A DNA stretch of 64,000 nucleotides, from assembly GCF_013114835.1 (NCBI RefSeq), contig NZ_JAAVLW010000003.1, positions 1 to 64,000 of the forward strand. The letters run 5' to 3'. Below the pieces are notes generated by a model, which was not told the origin of the DNA, did no database searches, and saw only the letters and a program-made list of their open reading frames with translations. Every line of letters begins with the position of its first letter. The first letter of the stretch is position 1. Source of the DNA: Bradyrhizobium archetypum. Its GTDB lineage: Bacteria; Pseudomonadota; Alphaproteobacteria; Rhizobiales; Xanthobacteraceae. A program made the position numbers and the translations under genes. Shown piece after piece: positions 8,178 through 15,643 of this stretch.

Positions 8178-8260
8178 CGTCATTGCGAGGAGCGCAAGCG
8201 ACGAAGCAATCCATCTTCCTTGGCGGCCCGATGGATTGCTTCGCTTCGCTCGCAATGACG
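8178..8260. repeat. intergenic palindromic repeat (CGTCATTGCGAG type), second copy
   Basis: CGTCATTGCGAGGAGCGCAA on the left and CGCTCGCAATGACG on the right, with GAAGCAATCCAT / ATGGATTGCTTCG inside. It is inserted between two genes of the same operon and could act as an mRNA hairpin there. Confidence 0.72.
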
Positions 8261-8284
8261 ACGACAATGACACGAGGAATCCGC

Positions 8285-8647
8285 ATGCCCTACGTCGATG
8301 GCTTTATCGTCGCCGTGCCGAAGAAAAATCTTGAGGCCTATGCCCGCCTGTCAAAAAAAGCCGGCAAGGTCTGGCGCGAACATGGTGCGCTCGACTATCG
8401 CGAATGGGTCGCCGACGACGTCAAGGTCGGCAAGTTCACGTCGTTTCCACGTGCCGTGAAGCTCAAGCCGGGCGAAACCGTCGTGTTCGCCTGGATCACC
8501 TACAAGTCGCGCGCCCAGCGCGACAAGATCAACGCCAAGGTGATGGCTGATCCCAGGCTCAGCGAGATGATGGATCCGAAATCGAAGCCGCCGTTCGACG
8601 GCAAGCGGATGATCTATGGCGGGTTCGAAAGCCTCGTGAAGGTGTAG
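8285..8647 (+). CDS. DUF1428 family protein
   Basis: A 120-aa protein with the YVDGFIVAVPKKNLEAY start and the central WREHGALDYREWVADD typical of DUF1428 (YbaA-like, dimeric alpha-beta-barrel fold). The ending GKRMIYGGFESLV also fits. The start at ATG 8285 is chosen because the family begins MPYVDGF; an upstream start at 8183 would translate the palindromic repeat. It is probably the last gene of the arsR operon, although the repeat at 8178-8260 may reduce its expression relative to the upstream genes. Function unknown; related barrel proteins are monooxygenases or stress proteins. Confidence 0.85.
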   Translation: MPYVDGFIVAVPKKNLEAYARLSKKAGKVWREHGALDYREWVADDVKVGKFTSFPRAVKLKPGETVVFAWITYKSRAQRDKINAKVMADPRLSEMMDPKSKPPFDGKRMIYGGFESLVKV

Positions 8648-8743
8648 CCGCAAGGGCGTCTCCGGACGTCCGTGTGGGGGCGCTGATTGTCGCCGGCACC
8701 GCTTCAAGGACCGAAGGCGCAGACCGTCCACATATGTCGGCCG

Positions 8744-9865
8744 TCAGCTCCGCCGGGTCTGCGCCTCCAGGCCGCGGCTGTAGCGCGACATCGCGAAGCA
8801 GAACAGGAAGTAGATCAGCGCCACGAACAGGTAGACTTCAACGCTGAACGGCTGCCAGGCGGGATCGATGATCGATGTCTTTGCCGTCGTCAGCAGGTCG
8901 AAGATGCCGATGATCAGCACCAGGCTGGTATCCTTGAAGAACGCGATGAAGGTGTTCACCAGCGGCGGAATCACGTGGCGGATCGCCTGCGGCAGGATGA
9001 TCAGGCCGTTCTTCTTCCAGTAGGAGAGCCCGAGCGCGTCGGCTGCGTCGTGCTGCCCCCTAGGCACCGCCTGCAGCCCGCCGCGGATGACTTCGGCAAG
9101 ATAGGCGCCGGCAAACAGCACGAATGCAATCTGCGCCCGCAGCAGCTTGTCGATATTGACGCCTTCGGGCATGAACAGCGGAAACATGACGCTCGCCATG
9201 AATAGCAGGCTGATCAGGGGAACGCCGCGGATCAATTCGACATAGAGCACGCAGAGCGAGCGGATCGCAGGAAGTTTGGAGCGGCGGCCCAGCGCCACAA
9301 CGATCCCGAGCGGGAAGCCGAAGGCGAGCCCGAACGTCGCCAGGATCAGCGTCACCGGCAGTCCGCCCCAGCGGTCCTGCGACACGTAGGTCAACCCGAA
9401 GGTACCGCCCCACATCAGAACGCCGATCAGCGCCAGCGCGGCGGCCCAGATCAGCAGCAGTTCCTTGCGCCACCAGCTCCGCCGGGTCGACACAAAGAAC
9501 AGCGCGATGAATGTCAAGCACACCAGCGCGGGCCGCCATTGCTCATTGAACGGATAGGTGCCGAACAGGATGAAGCGGTATTTTTCAGGGATCACGGCCC
9601 AGCAGGCGCCGAGCCCGCGGACCGAGCGGCATGCGCCGGTCTGGTCGCCGGGGACGGACCAGACCGCATTCCAGTAACCCCATTGCACCAGGCTGATCAG
9701 CGCCTTGCCGAGCAGCACGACGAGGATCACGGTGATGAGCGAGGATGTGACCGAGGCGAACAGGTTGGCGCGCAACCAGCGGATGACGGCGCCGCCCGGC
9801 GTCTTGCGGGATCGTGCGCCGCCGAACGGCAGCGGATTTTGCGGCGCCTCGGAGATCGACGTCAT
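8744..9865 (-). CDS. amino-acid ABC transporter permease, AapM-like
   Basis: A 373-aa integral membrane protein with several hydrophobic segments and the inner-membrane-component signature near the C-terminal half (EVIRGGLQAVPRGQHDAADALGL), the site that contacts the ATPase. The long N-terminal region with two extra membrane segments and a periplasmic loop containing paired Cys residues (GACRSVRGLGACW) is the Aap/Bzt general amino-acid permease type rather than the short HisM/GlnP type. It begins 3 bp after the upstream aapQ-like gene ends, so the two are translationally coupled and should form a heterodimeric channel. No AapP ATPase gene follows. Confidence 0.9.
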   Translation of the reverse strand: MTSISEAPQNPLPFGGARSRKTPGGAVIRWLRANLFASVTSSLITVILVVLLGKALISLVQWGYWNAVWSVPGDQTGACRSVRGLGACWAVIPEKYRFILFGTYPFNEQWRPALVCLTFIALFFVSTRRSWWRKELLLIWAAALALIGVLMWGGTFGLTYVSQDRWGGLPVTLILATFGLAFGFPLGIVVALGRRSKLPAIRSLCVLYVELIRGVPLISLLFMASVMFPLFMPEGVNIDKLLRAQIAFVLFAGAYLAEVIRGGLQAVPRGQHDAADALGLSYWKKNGLIILPQAIRHVIPPLVNTFIAFFKDTSLVLIIGIFDLLTTAKTSIIDPAWQPFSVEVYLFVALIYFLFCFAMSRYSRGLEAQTRRS

Positions 9866-9868
9866 CGG

Positions 9869-11056
9869 TCAGCGCTCCACCAGCGCGATGCGCGCATTGT
9901 ACCAGTTCATCAACAGGCTGATGCCGAGGCTGATCGACAGGAACACCATCATGATCAGCGCGATGGCTTCGATGGCCTGGCCGGTCTGGTTCAGCGTGGT
10001 GTTGGCGATCGAGACGACGTCCTGGTAGCCGACCGCAACGGCCAGCGAGGAATTCTTGGTGAGGTTCAGGTACTGGCTGGTCATCGGCGGAATGATCACA
10101 CGCAGCGCCTGCGGCAGCACGATACGCTGAAGCACGAAGCTGCGGCGCAGGCCGAGCGCGCTGGCCGCATCCCATTGTCCGCGGGGCACGGCCTGGATGC
10201 CGCTGCGTACGATCTCGGCGATGAAGGCCGAGGTGTAGGTGACGAGCGCGATCAGCAGCGCGAAATATTCCGGCGCCAGCGTCAGCCCGCCGACGAAATT
10301 GAAGCCGCGCAATTCCGGCATCGTGATGGTCCAGGATGCACCGAGACCAAACGACACCAGCGCCGGCAATCCAGCGATGAGCGCCAGCGCGTAGGGCCAG
10401 AGATGGCGCACTTTGCCGTCGGCCTCTTGCCGCGCCATCAGGTGCCGTCGCAGCACGAACAGCGCGATCAGTCCGCCGATCAGAGCCGCGATAACCCAGA
10501 GATTTGCCTCCGTGATCGGAATCGCGGGCAGCACCAGCCCTCTGTTCGAAAGAAAGATGCCTTCGATCGGCTTCCACGCGGCCCGCGCCGCCGGGAGGCC
10601 CTGCATCAGCACGTACCAGAACAGGAGCTGCAGCAGGAGCGGAATGTCGCGCAGCAGTTCGACGTAGACGGCGGCGAGCCGCGACAACAGCCAGTTCGAC
10701 GACAGCCGCGCGATGCCGACCAGCGTGCCGAGCCCGGTCGCCAGCACAATGCCGATCACGGCGACGCGCAGCGTATTGACGATGCCGACGATGAAGGCGC
10801 GAACGTAAGGATCCCTCGGGCTGTAGGCGAGCCAGGTGTCCGTGATCGGCATTCCGGCCTCGCGGCCGAGAAAAGCGAAACCGGTCGAAATCCGCCGTGC
10901 CGACAGATTGTGCAGGGCGTTCGACCACAGGAATGCGATGATCGCGACCGCGATCCCGACCACCACGACCTGCCAGAGAAGTCCGACGATCTGCTGGCGA
11001 CTGAGCGAGAAGCGCAATTGCCTGCGGCGGCGGAGTTCGGACCCGGATGTCGTCAC
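9869..11056 (-). CDS. amino-acid ABC transporter permease, AapQ-like
   Basis: About 395 aa, matching the usual AapQ length. The permease signature EIVRSGIQAVPRGQWDAASALGL and multiple hydrophobic segments are present. The start is uncertain. The longest frame opens at ATG 11128, but that codon lies inside the inverted-repeat operator at 11117-11147 and is unlikely. ATG 11095 has no Shine-Dalgarno. GTG 11056 has AGAAGGA about 10 bases upstream and gives the family length, so I use it. Divergent from the rpiR-like gene, with the operator between them. Partner permease is the AapM-like protein directly downstream; the binding protein is probably the one at 13398-14411. Confidence 0.86.
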   Translation of the reverse strand: MTTSGSELRRRRQLRFSLSRQQIVGLLWQVVVVGIAVAIIAFLWSNALHNLSARRISTGFAFLGREAGMPITDTWLAYSPRDPYVRAFIVGIVNTLRVAVIGIVLATGLGTLVGIARLSSNWLLSRLAAVYVELLRDIPLLLQLLFWYVLMQGLPAARAAWKPIEGIFLSNRGLVLPAIPITEANLWVIAALIGGLIALFVLRRHLMARQEADGKVRHLWPYALALIAGLPALVSFGLGASWTITMPELRGFNFVGGLTLAPEYFALLIALVTYTSAFIAEIVRSGIQAVPRGQWDAASALGLRRSFVLQRIVLPQALRVIIPPMTSQYLNLTKNSSLAVAVGYQDVVSIANTTLNQTGQAIEAIALIMMVFLSISLGISLLMNWYNARIALVER

Positions 11057-11116
11057 AGCGCAAGGATCCTTCTGCCAACAGCGATCTTCGGCCATGCGCC
11101 GGAGGGCGCGTTTCAT

Positions 11117-11147
11117 ATGTTGCATCAAAACACAAAATATGCAACAT
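11117..11147. promoter_or_regulatory. inverted-repeat operator between permease operon and rpiR operon
   Basis: ATGTTGCAT (11117-11125) and ATGCAACAT (11139-11147) are perfect 9-bp inverted repeats with a 13-bp AT-rich spacer, centre to centre 22 bp, about two helical turns. Short TTTCA motifs flank both arms. The site lies in the divergent region directly before the RpiR-type regulator, which makes that regulator the natural ligand. Confidence 0.65.
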
Positions 11148-11154
11148 TTGTTTC

Positions 11155-12030
11155 ATGGCGCAACCGCAACCGAAATCCTCGCCGCTTAACGAATTGTGCA
11201 GCGCGTTGCCAACGCTTCCGGCGCGGCTGCAGCAGGTTGGGCGCTTCGTCGCCGCCAATGATTACGATGCCACCACGCGTTCGATGCGCGATCTGGCCGC
11301 CGAGGCCGGCGCCGATCCCGCCGCTTTCACGCGTCTGGCGAAGGCGCTCGGCTATTCCGGATGGGACGAGTTGCGCGCCGCGTTGACCGAGGCGCGCCGG
11401 CCGGCGCAGGCGCAGCCCTTCTCAGCCCGCACCCGCGGCGGCCGCAAGGGTCCTCATGCCGAAACCTCGCTGGTTGCCGACAAGTTGGAGGCTGAGGCGG
11501 CGGGCCTTGCGCGCATTTCCACCGGCTCGGTGGCCGACGCAGCCAAGGCCCTGCATGCCGCGCGACGAATTTGGATCGCCGGCTTTCGAAGCTGCCGCAG
11601 CGTGGCCGAATTGCTCAATTATCAGCTCCGACTGTTCCGTTCCGATGAGGTGCAGCTGGTCGGCGGCTCCGGTCCGGAAGATCTCGACCTTGGGGCGTTT
11701 CAGCGCGGCGATGCGGTCGTAGTCATCGGCTTTGCGCCCTATTCCAGGGCCAGCGTGCTGTCGGCGCGGGCCGCTCACGATTCCGGCGCCACGCTGGTTG
11801 CGATTGCCGATGCGATCGCCGCGCCGATGGCGGAGGGCGCCGATCATTTGCTGCTCTACGAAGCCGCCGCATCGCCCGGATTTTTCCCGAGCCTGACCGG
11901 AGCCATCGCCATCGCGCAGTCGCTGGCGGCGGTCACCTTCGTGCTCGGCGGTGCCAGGGCAAAGCGCCGGCTTGAAGAGACCGAGGGCCGGCTCGCTGCG
12001 ATGTCGCAATATGTTGCCGAGAAAGGTTGA
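11155..12030 (+). CDS. RpiR-family (HTH + SIS domain) transcriptional regulator
   Basis: A 291-aa regulator. The N-terminal HTH_6 domain (residues about 10-85: LQQVGRFVAANDYDATTRSMRDL ... FTRLAKALGYSGWDEL) binds DNA; the C-terminal SIS domain (about 125-270: RRIWIAGFRSCRSVAELLNYQLR ... GDAVVVIGFAPYSRASVLSARAA) normally senses a phosphosugar or a related small ligand. Here the neighbours handle amino acids, so the effector may be an amino-acid derivative, as in the known amino-acid-linked branch of RpiR proteins. The ATG 11155 lies just beyond the operator; no strong Shine-Dalgarno is visible and the mRNA leader would be very short. It heads a four-gene operon and probably controls both divergent transcripts. 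Confidence 0.87.
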   Translation: MAQPQPKSSPLNELCSALPTLPARLQQVGRFVAANDYDATTRSMRDLAAEAGADPAAFTRLAKALGYSGWDELRAALTEARRPAQAQPFSARTRGGRKGPHAETSLVADKLEAEAAGLARISTGSVADAAKALHAARRIWIAGFRSCRSVAELLNYQLRLFRSDEVQLVGGSGPEDLDLGAFQRGDAVVVIGFAPYSRASVLSARAAHDSGATLVAIADAIAAPMAEGADHLLLYEAAASPGFFPSLTGAIAIAQSLAAVTFVLGGARAKRRLEETEGRLAAMSQYVAEKG

Positions 12031-12035
12031 CCGTG

Positions 12036-13385
12036 ATGAGAGCCAGCAAGAGCCGGGTGCTGCATCGAAGCCTGCGCGAAACCCCTCCCAAGGCGATCGG
12101 CGGCGAAGGCGTCTGGCTGATCGCCGAGGACGGCCGGCGGATCCTCGATGCGTCCGGCGGCGCTGCCGTCTCCTGCCTCGGCCACCAGCATCCGCGCGTA
12201 CTCGAGGCGATGTCACGCCAGGCTTCCAAGCTCGCTTATGCCCATACCGCCTTCTTCTCGTCGGAGCCGGCCGAGGCGCTGGCGGACAAGCTCGTTGGCC
12301 ATGAGCCCGGCGGGCTTGCTTACGCGTATCTGGTCAGCGGTGGCTCGGAAGCGGTCGAGGCCGGCATCAAGCTGGCGCGGCAATATTTCATCGAGATCGG
12401 CCAGCCGCAGCGCCGGCACTTCATCGCGCGCCGCCAGAGCTATCACGGCAATACGCTCGGAGCGCTGGCGGCCGGCGGCAACGCCTGGCGCCGCGAGCCT
12501 TACGCCCCGCTACTGTCATCCGCCTTCAGCCATGTGACGCCGGCCTTCGCCTATCACGAAAAACGCGACGGCGAATCCGAGACAGATTTCGTCAGCCGTC
12601 TGGCGGCCGAACTCGAGGAGGAATTCCAGCGCCTCGGCCCGGAGAACGTGGCGGCGTTCATCGCCGAGCCGGTCGTGGGTGCGACCGCCGGCTGCGTGCC
12701 GGCGCCGGAAGGATATTTCCGCGCCGTCCGCGAGATCTGCGACAGCTACGGCGCGCTCGTCATTTTCGACGAAGTAATGTGCGGCATGGGCCGCACCGGC
12801 ACGTTGCATGCCTGGGAGCAGGAAGGCATCGCGCCTGACATCCAGGCGATCGCCAAGGGGCTTGGCGGTGGCTATCAGCCGATCGGCGCCATGCTTGCGA
12901 GCGGGCGCATCGTCGATGCCGTCCGCGACGGCTCGGGCGCGTTCCAGCACGGCCATACCTATCTGGCCCATCCGATGGCCTGCGCTGCGGCGCTCGAGGT
13001 GCAGCGCGTGATCGACGCTGAGCAATTGCTCGACCGGGTCAAGAAGCTCGGCAGTCAGCTCGAGCGGCGGCTGACCGAGCGCTTCGGCAATCACCGGCAT
13101 ATCGGCGATATCAGGGGCCGCGGTCTGTTCCAGGCTATCGAGCTCGTCGCCGATCGTCCCACCCGCGCGCCGTTCGATCCCGCGCTGAAGCTGCATCAAC
13201 GCGTCAAGGCGATCGCCTTCGAAGGCGGCCTTGGCTGCTATCCCGCGGGCGGGACCGTCGACGGCCGCAGCGGCGATCATGTCCTGCTCGCGCCGCCCTA
13301 TATCGCGACGTCGGACAATATCGACATGATCGTCGATCGCCTGGGCCAGGCGGTCGACAGCGCCTTGAAAAGTGTAGGTCATTAG
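12036..13385 (+). CDS. class III PLP-dependent aminotransferase
   Basis: A 449-aa fold-type I aminotransferase. Visible features are the GGSEAVEAGIKLARQ phosphate-binding region, the FDEVMCGMGRTG strand with the PLP-pyridine Asp, and the PLP Lys K274 in AIAKGLGGGYQP, followed by the HGHTYLAHPMACAAALE segment. Class III enzymes transfer an amino group from omega-, beta- or D/L-alpha-amino acids to pyruvate or 2-oxoglutarate. The start is placed at ATG 12036; alternative GTG 12033 and TTG 12027 lie beside it, and the rpiR stop codon is at 12028-12030, so the genes are tightly coupled. Context with an amino-acid importer suggests that it deaminates the imported substrate. Confidence 0.9.
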   Translation: MRASKSRVLHRSLRETPPKAIGGEGVWLIAEDGRRILDASGGAAVSCLGHQHPRVLEAMSRQASKLAYAHTAFFSSEPAEALADKLVGHEPGGLAYAYLVSGGSEAVEAGIKLARQYFIEIGQPQRRHFIARRQSYHGNTLGALAAGGNAWRREPYAPLLSSAFSHVTPAFAYHEKRDGESETDFVSRLAAELEEEFQRLGPENVAAFIAEPVVGATAGCVPAPEGYFRAVREICDSYGALVIFDEVMCGMGRTGTLHAWEQEGIAPDIQAIAKGLGGGYQPIGAMLASGRIVDAVRDGSGAFQHGHTYLAHPMACAAALEVQRVIDAEQLLDRVKKLGSQLERRLTERFGNHRHIGDIRGRGLFQAIELVADRPTRAPFDPALKLHQRVKAIAFEGGLGCYPAGGTVDGRSGDHVLLAPPYIATSDNIDMIVDRLGQAVDSALKSVGH

Positions 13386-13397
13386 CAGGAGGGCAGT

Positions 13398-14411
13398 ATG
13401 AAGTGGATCGTCATCGCTACAGGCTTACTCGCCGCGTCGGGCTGGATGGCAGAAGCCGCGACGCTGGATACCGTCAAGCAGCGCGGCATGCTGGTATGCG
13501 GCGTCAGCATCGGTTTTGCCGGTTTCTCGACACCGGACTCGCAAGGCAACTACAAGGGCCTCGACGTCGACTATTGCCGCGCGCTGGCGGCCGGCGTGCT
13601 CGGCGATCCCAAGAAAGTGCGATACGTCGCGCTCACGGCGCAGAACCGCTTCACCGCCCTGCAATCGGGCGAAATCGACGTACTCTACCGCAATTCGACC
13701 CAGACCTATCTGCGCGGCACAACGCTCGGGCTGCGGCAGGGCCCGGTCAATTTCTATGATGGCCAGGGATTCGTCGTGCGCGCTGATGCCGGCGTGAAGA
13801 GCCTCAAGGACCTGAACGGTGCCACCGTCTGCGTCGCGCAGGGCACGACCCACGAGGTCACGCTCGGCGATTACGGCCGCGCCAATGGCATCGATTGGAA
13901 GCCATTGGTGTTCGACCGCACCGACACGATGTACCAGACATTCTTCGGCGGCCGCTGCGATGCCATGACCCAGGATGCCTCGGCCCTGGCCGGCGCGGTC
14001 ACGACGGCGGCCTCGAATCCCGCCGACTACACCGTGTTGCCGCAGACGATCAGCAAGGAGCCGCTCGGCCCGTTCACCCGCAATGGCGACGAGGCGTGGA
14101 CCGACATCATCGCCTGGCTGCACTATGGCCTGATCGAGGCTGAAGAACTCGGCGTCACCGCTGCCAATGCCGACGAGATGGCGAAGTCCTCCAGCGTGCC
14201 GGCGATCCAGCGGCTGCTCGGCACGTCAGGCGAGCTCGGATCGCGGCTTGGCCTCGACAACAACTGGATGCTGCAGGCGATCAAGGCGAGTGGTAATTAC
14301 GGCGAAATCTTTGAGCGCAACGTCGGTAAGTCGAGCCCGTTGAAGCTCGATCGCGGCCTTAACGCGACCTGGAACAAGGGCGGCCTGATGTATGCGCTGC
14401 CGTTCAAGTAG
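13398..14411 (+). CDS. periplasmic amino-acid-binding protein, AapJ-like
   Basis: A 337-aa protein with a signal peptide (MKWIVIATGLLAASGWMAEA, cleavage near AEAAT) and the family-3 solute-binding fold: TLDTVKQRGMLVCGV at the mature N terminus, GFSTPDSQGNYKGLDVDYCRALAAG, then RFTALQSGEIDVL. These features and length match the general L-amino-acid binding protein AapJ/BztA group. It starts 12 bp after the aminotransferase stop with AGGAGGG upstream. Two Cys pairs are plausible disulphides. It is expected to serve the AapQ/AapM-like permeases encoded divergently. Confidence 0.91.
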   Translation: MKWIVIATGLLAASGWMAEAATLDTVKQRGMLVCGVSIGFAGFSTPDSQGNYKGLDVDYCRALAAGVLGDPKKVRYVALTAQNRFTALQSGEIDVLYRNSTQTYLRGTTLGLRQGPVNFYDGQGFVVRADAGVKSLKDLNGATVCVAQGTTHEVTLGDYGRANGIDWKPLVFDRTDTMYQTFFGGRCDAMTQDASALAGAVTTAASNPADYTVLPQTISKEPLGPFTRNGDEAWTDIIAWLHYGLIEAEELGVTAANADEMAKSSSVPAIQRLLGTSGELGSRLGLDNNWMLQAIKASGNYGEIFERNVGKSSPLKLDRGLNATWNKGGLMYALPFK

Positions 14412-14467
14412 TGAGACGTGCGGCGCGGCAGGTTGACACACCTCGCGCGGTAGGCAGAGGGACCCGC

Positions 14468-15109
14468 ATGCGCATAGCCCTGATCCACGCCCTGAAACAC
14501 TCGATTGTGCCGATCGAGGCCTCGTTCGCGAGGCATTGGCCGGACGTGCGCCTGATGAATCTGCTCGACGACAGCCTCTCGGCCGATCTGGCGCGCGAGG
14601 GCGGGCTGACCGAGGCGATGACCGAACGCTTCCTGCGGCTTGGGCGTTATGCGGCAGGCACCGGATCGGATGCGATCCTGTTCACCTGCTCGGCGTTCGG
14701 CCCCTGCATCGAAGCGGTCGCGCGTGCGCACGCGCCGATGCCGGTGCTCAAGCCGAACGAGGCGATGATCGAGCAGGCCGCCGCGCGGGGTAAGAAGATC
14801 GGGTTGCTGTCGACGTTTCCGCCGACGCTCGCTTCCATGCCGCGGGAATTTCCGCCGTCGATCGAGCTGGTGCCGAAACTGGCGGACGGCGCGCTGGGCG
14901 CGCTCGATCGCGGCGACCGCGCGACCCATGATCGCCTGGTCGTGGAAGCATCCAAGGACCTGCGCGACTGCGACCTGATCGCGCTCGCCCAGTACAGCCT
15001 GGCACCGGCCGCGGCTGGGGTCGCTGAGGCAACCGGGCGGCCGGTCCTCACCACGCCCGACAGCGCGGTGCTGAAGCTGAAGAAGATGCTGGGTGCCGGG
15101 CCGGACTAG
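14468..15109 (+). CDS. Asp/Glu/hydantoin racemase-superfamily enzyme with a single catalytic Cys
   Basis: A 213-aa protein starting at ATG 14468. The N-terminal half has a Cys in FTCSAFGP at residue 74, the position of the first catalytic Cys of Asp/Glu racemases and of the related arylmalonate decarboxylase. The second half shows LIALAQYSLAP at about 171-180, where a two-base racemase would carry its second Cys; here Gln-Tyr-Ser is found. C80 and C168 exist but are not in a catalytic-looking position. It is therefore a superfamily member whose reaction (racemase, isomerase or decarboxylase) is open. It is the last gene of the rpiR-aminotransferase-binding-protein operon, 56 bp after the binding-protein gene. 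Confidence 0.83.
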   Translation: MRIALIHALKHSIVPIEASFARHWPDVRLMNLLDDSLSADLAREGGLTEAMTERFLRLGRYAAGTGSDAILFTCSAFGPCIEAVARAHAPMPVLKPNEAMIEQAAARGKKIGLLSTFPPTLASMPREFPPSIELVPKLADGALGALDRGDRATHDRLVVEASKDLRDCDLIALAQYSLAPAAAGVAEATGRPVLTTPDSAVLKLKKMLGAGPD

Positions 15110-15430
15110 CTAGGCTTCTTTCGCCTTAGCCGGCTTCTTCGAAGGCTTCTTCGCCGCCGCAGCCGCCGCTTCTTCGGCCGCGTTCCGGATCGCCCGCGCG
15201 TAGCTGTCGGCGGTGTTTTGCGCCGAATTCTGCAGCCGCCTGGCCGCGGCCGTGCCGAGCTCCATCGTGCTCCTGGCGATCAGCCGGAATTGGTTCCGGG
15301 TGTCCTTGTCCTTGGACTTGGCGGCGCGGGCCATGATCTGGTCGCGCCGTTTCTTGACGGCGGCCATCAGGGCCTTGTTCTGCGTCTTTGCGATTTGCCG
15401 GATGACGACGTCGAGATCGGCTTCAGCCAT
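15110..15430 (-). CDS. small basic protein with Lys/Ala/Pro-rich tail, function unknown
   Basis: A 106-aa mostly helical protein, MAEADLDVVIRQIAKTQNK at the start, rich in Ala, Lys and Arg, with a C-terminal tail of KK-P-KK-P-K repeats resembling histone-H1-like or DNA-associated tails. I do not recognise a named family. Its last base abuts the stop codon of the convergent racemase-fold gene (15109/15110), leaving no room for a terminator. The start at 15430 is followed by an upstream region (15431-15643) with no gene. DNA or RNA binding is only a guess from composition. Confidence 0.7.
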   Translation of the reverse strand: MAEADLDVVIRQIAKTQNKALMAAVKKRRDQIMARAAKSKDKDTRNQFRLIARSTMELGTAAARRLQNSAQNTADSYARAIRNAAEEAAAAAAKKPSKKPAKAKEA

Positions 15431-15643
15431 GATAGGTCACTCTTAGCGCACCATGCCGTTCCGCATGGTGCGGGGAATCATTGGCGCGTCGCGTTTGAAG
15501 GATAGGCGCCATTGTGTCGCCGCGGCGCCGTCATTTCAAGCGCCGATTCTCGCATCGTACGCCGCCGACTATTCGCGCAACCCGATAACAGTAGATTAAC
15601 GGTGTATTGGTAGAAATCCTCAACCAACAGGAAGGGAAGCGGC

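Noticed and set aside
11057..11128. Longer N terminus of the AapQ-like permease from ATG 11128
   Set aside because: The codon lies within the inverted-repeat operator, no Shine-Dalgarno is present, and family length fits GTG 11056.
9539..11386. 615-aa plus-strand frame across the two permease genes
   Set aside because: It covers clear permease sequence on the other strand, is rich in Arg, Gln and His, and has no recognisable domain.
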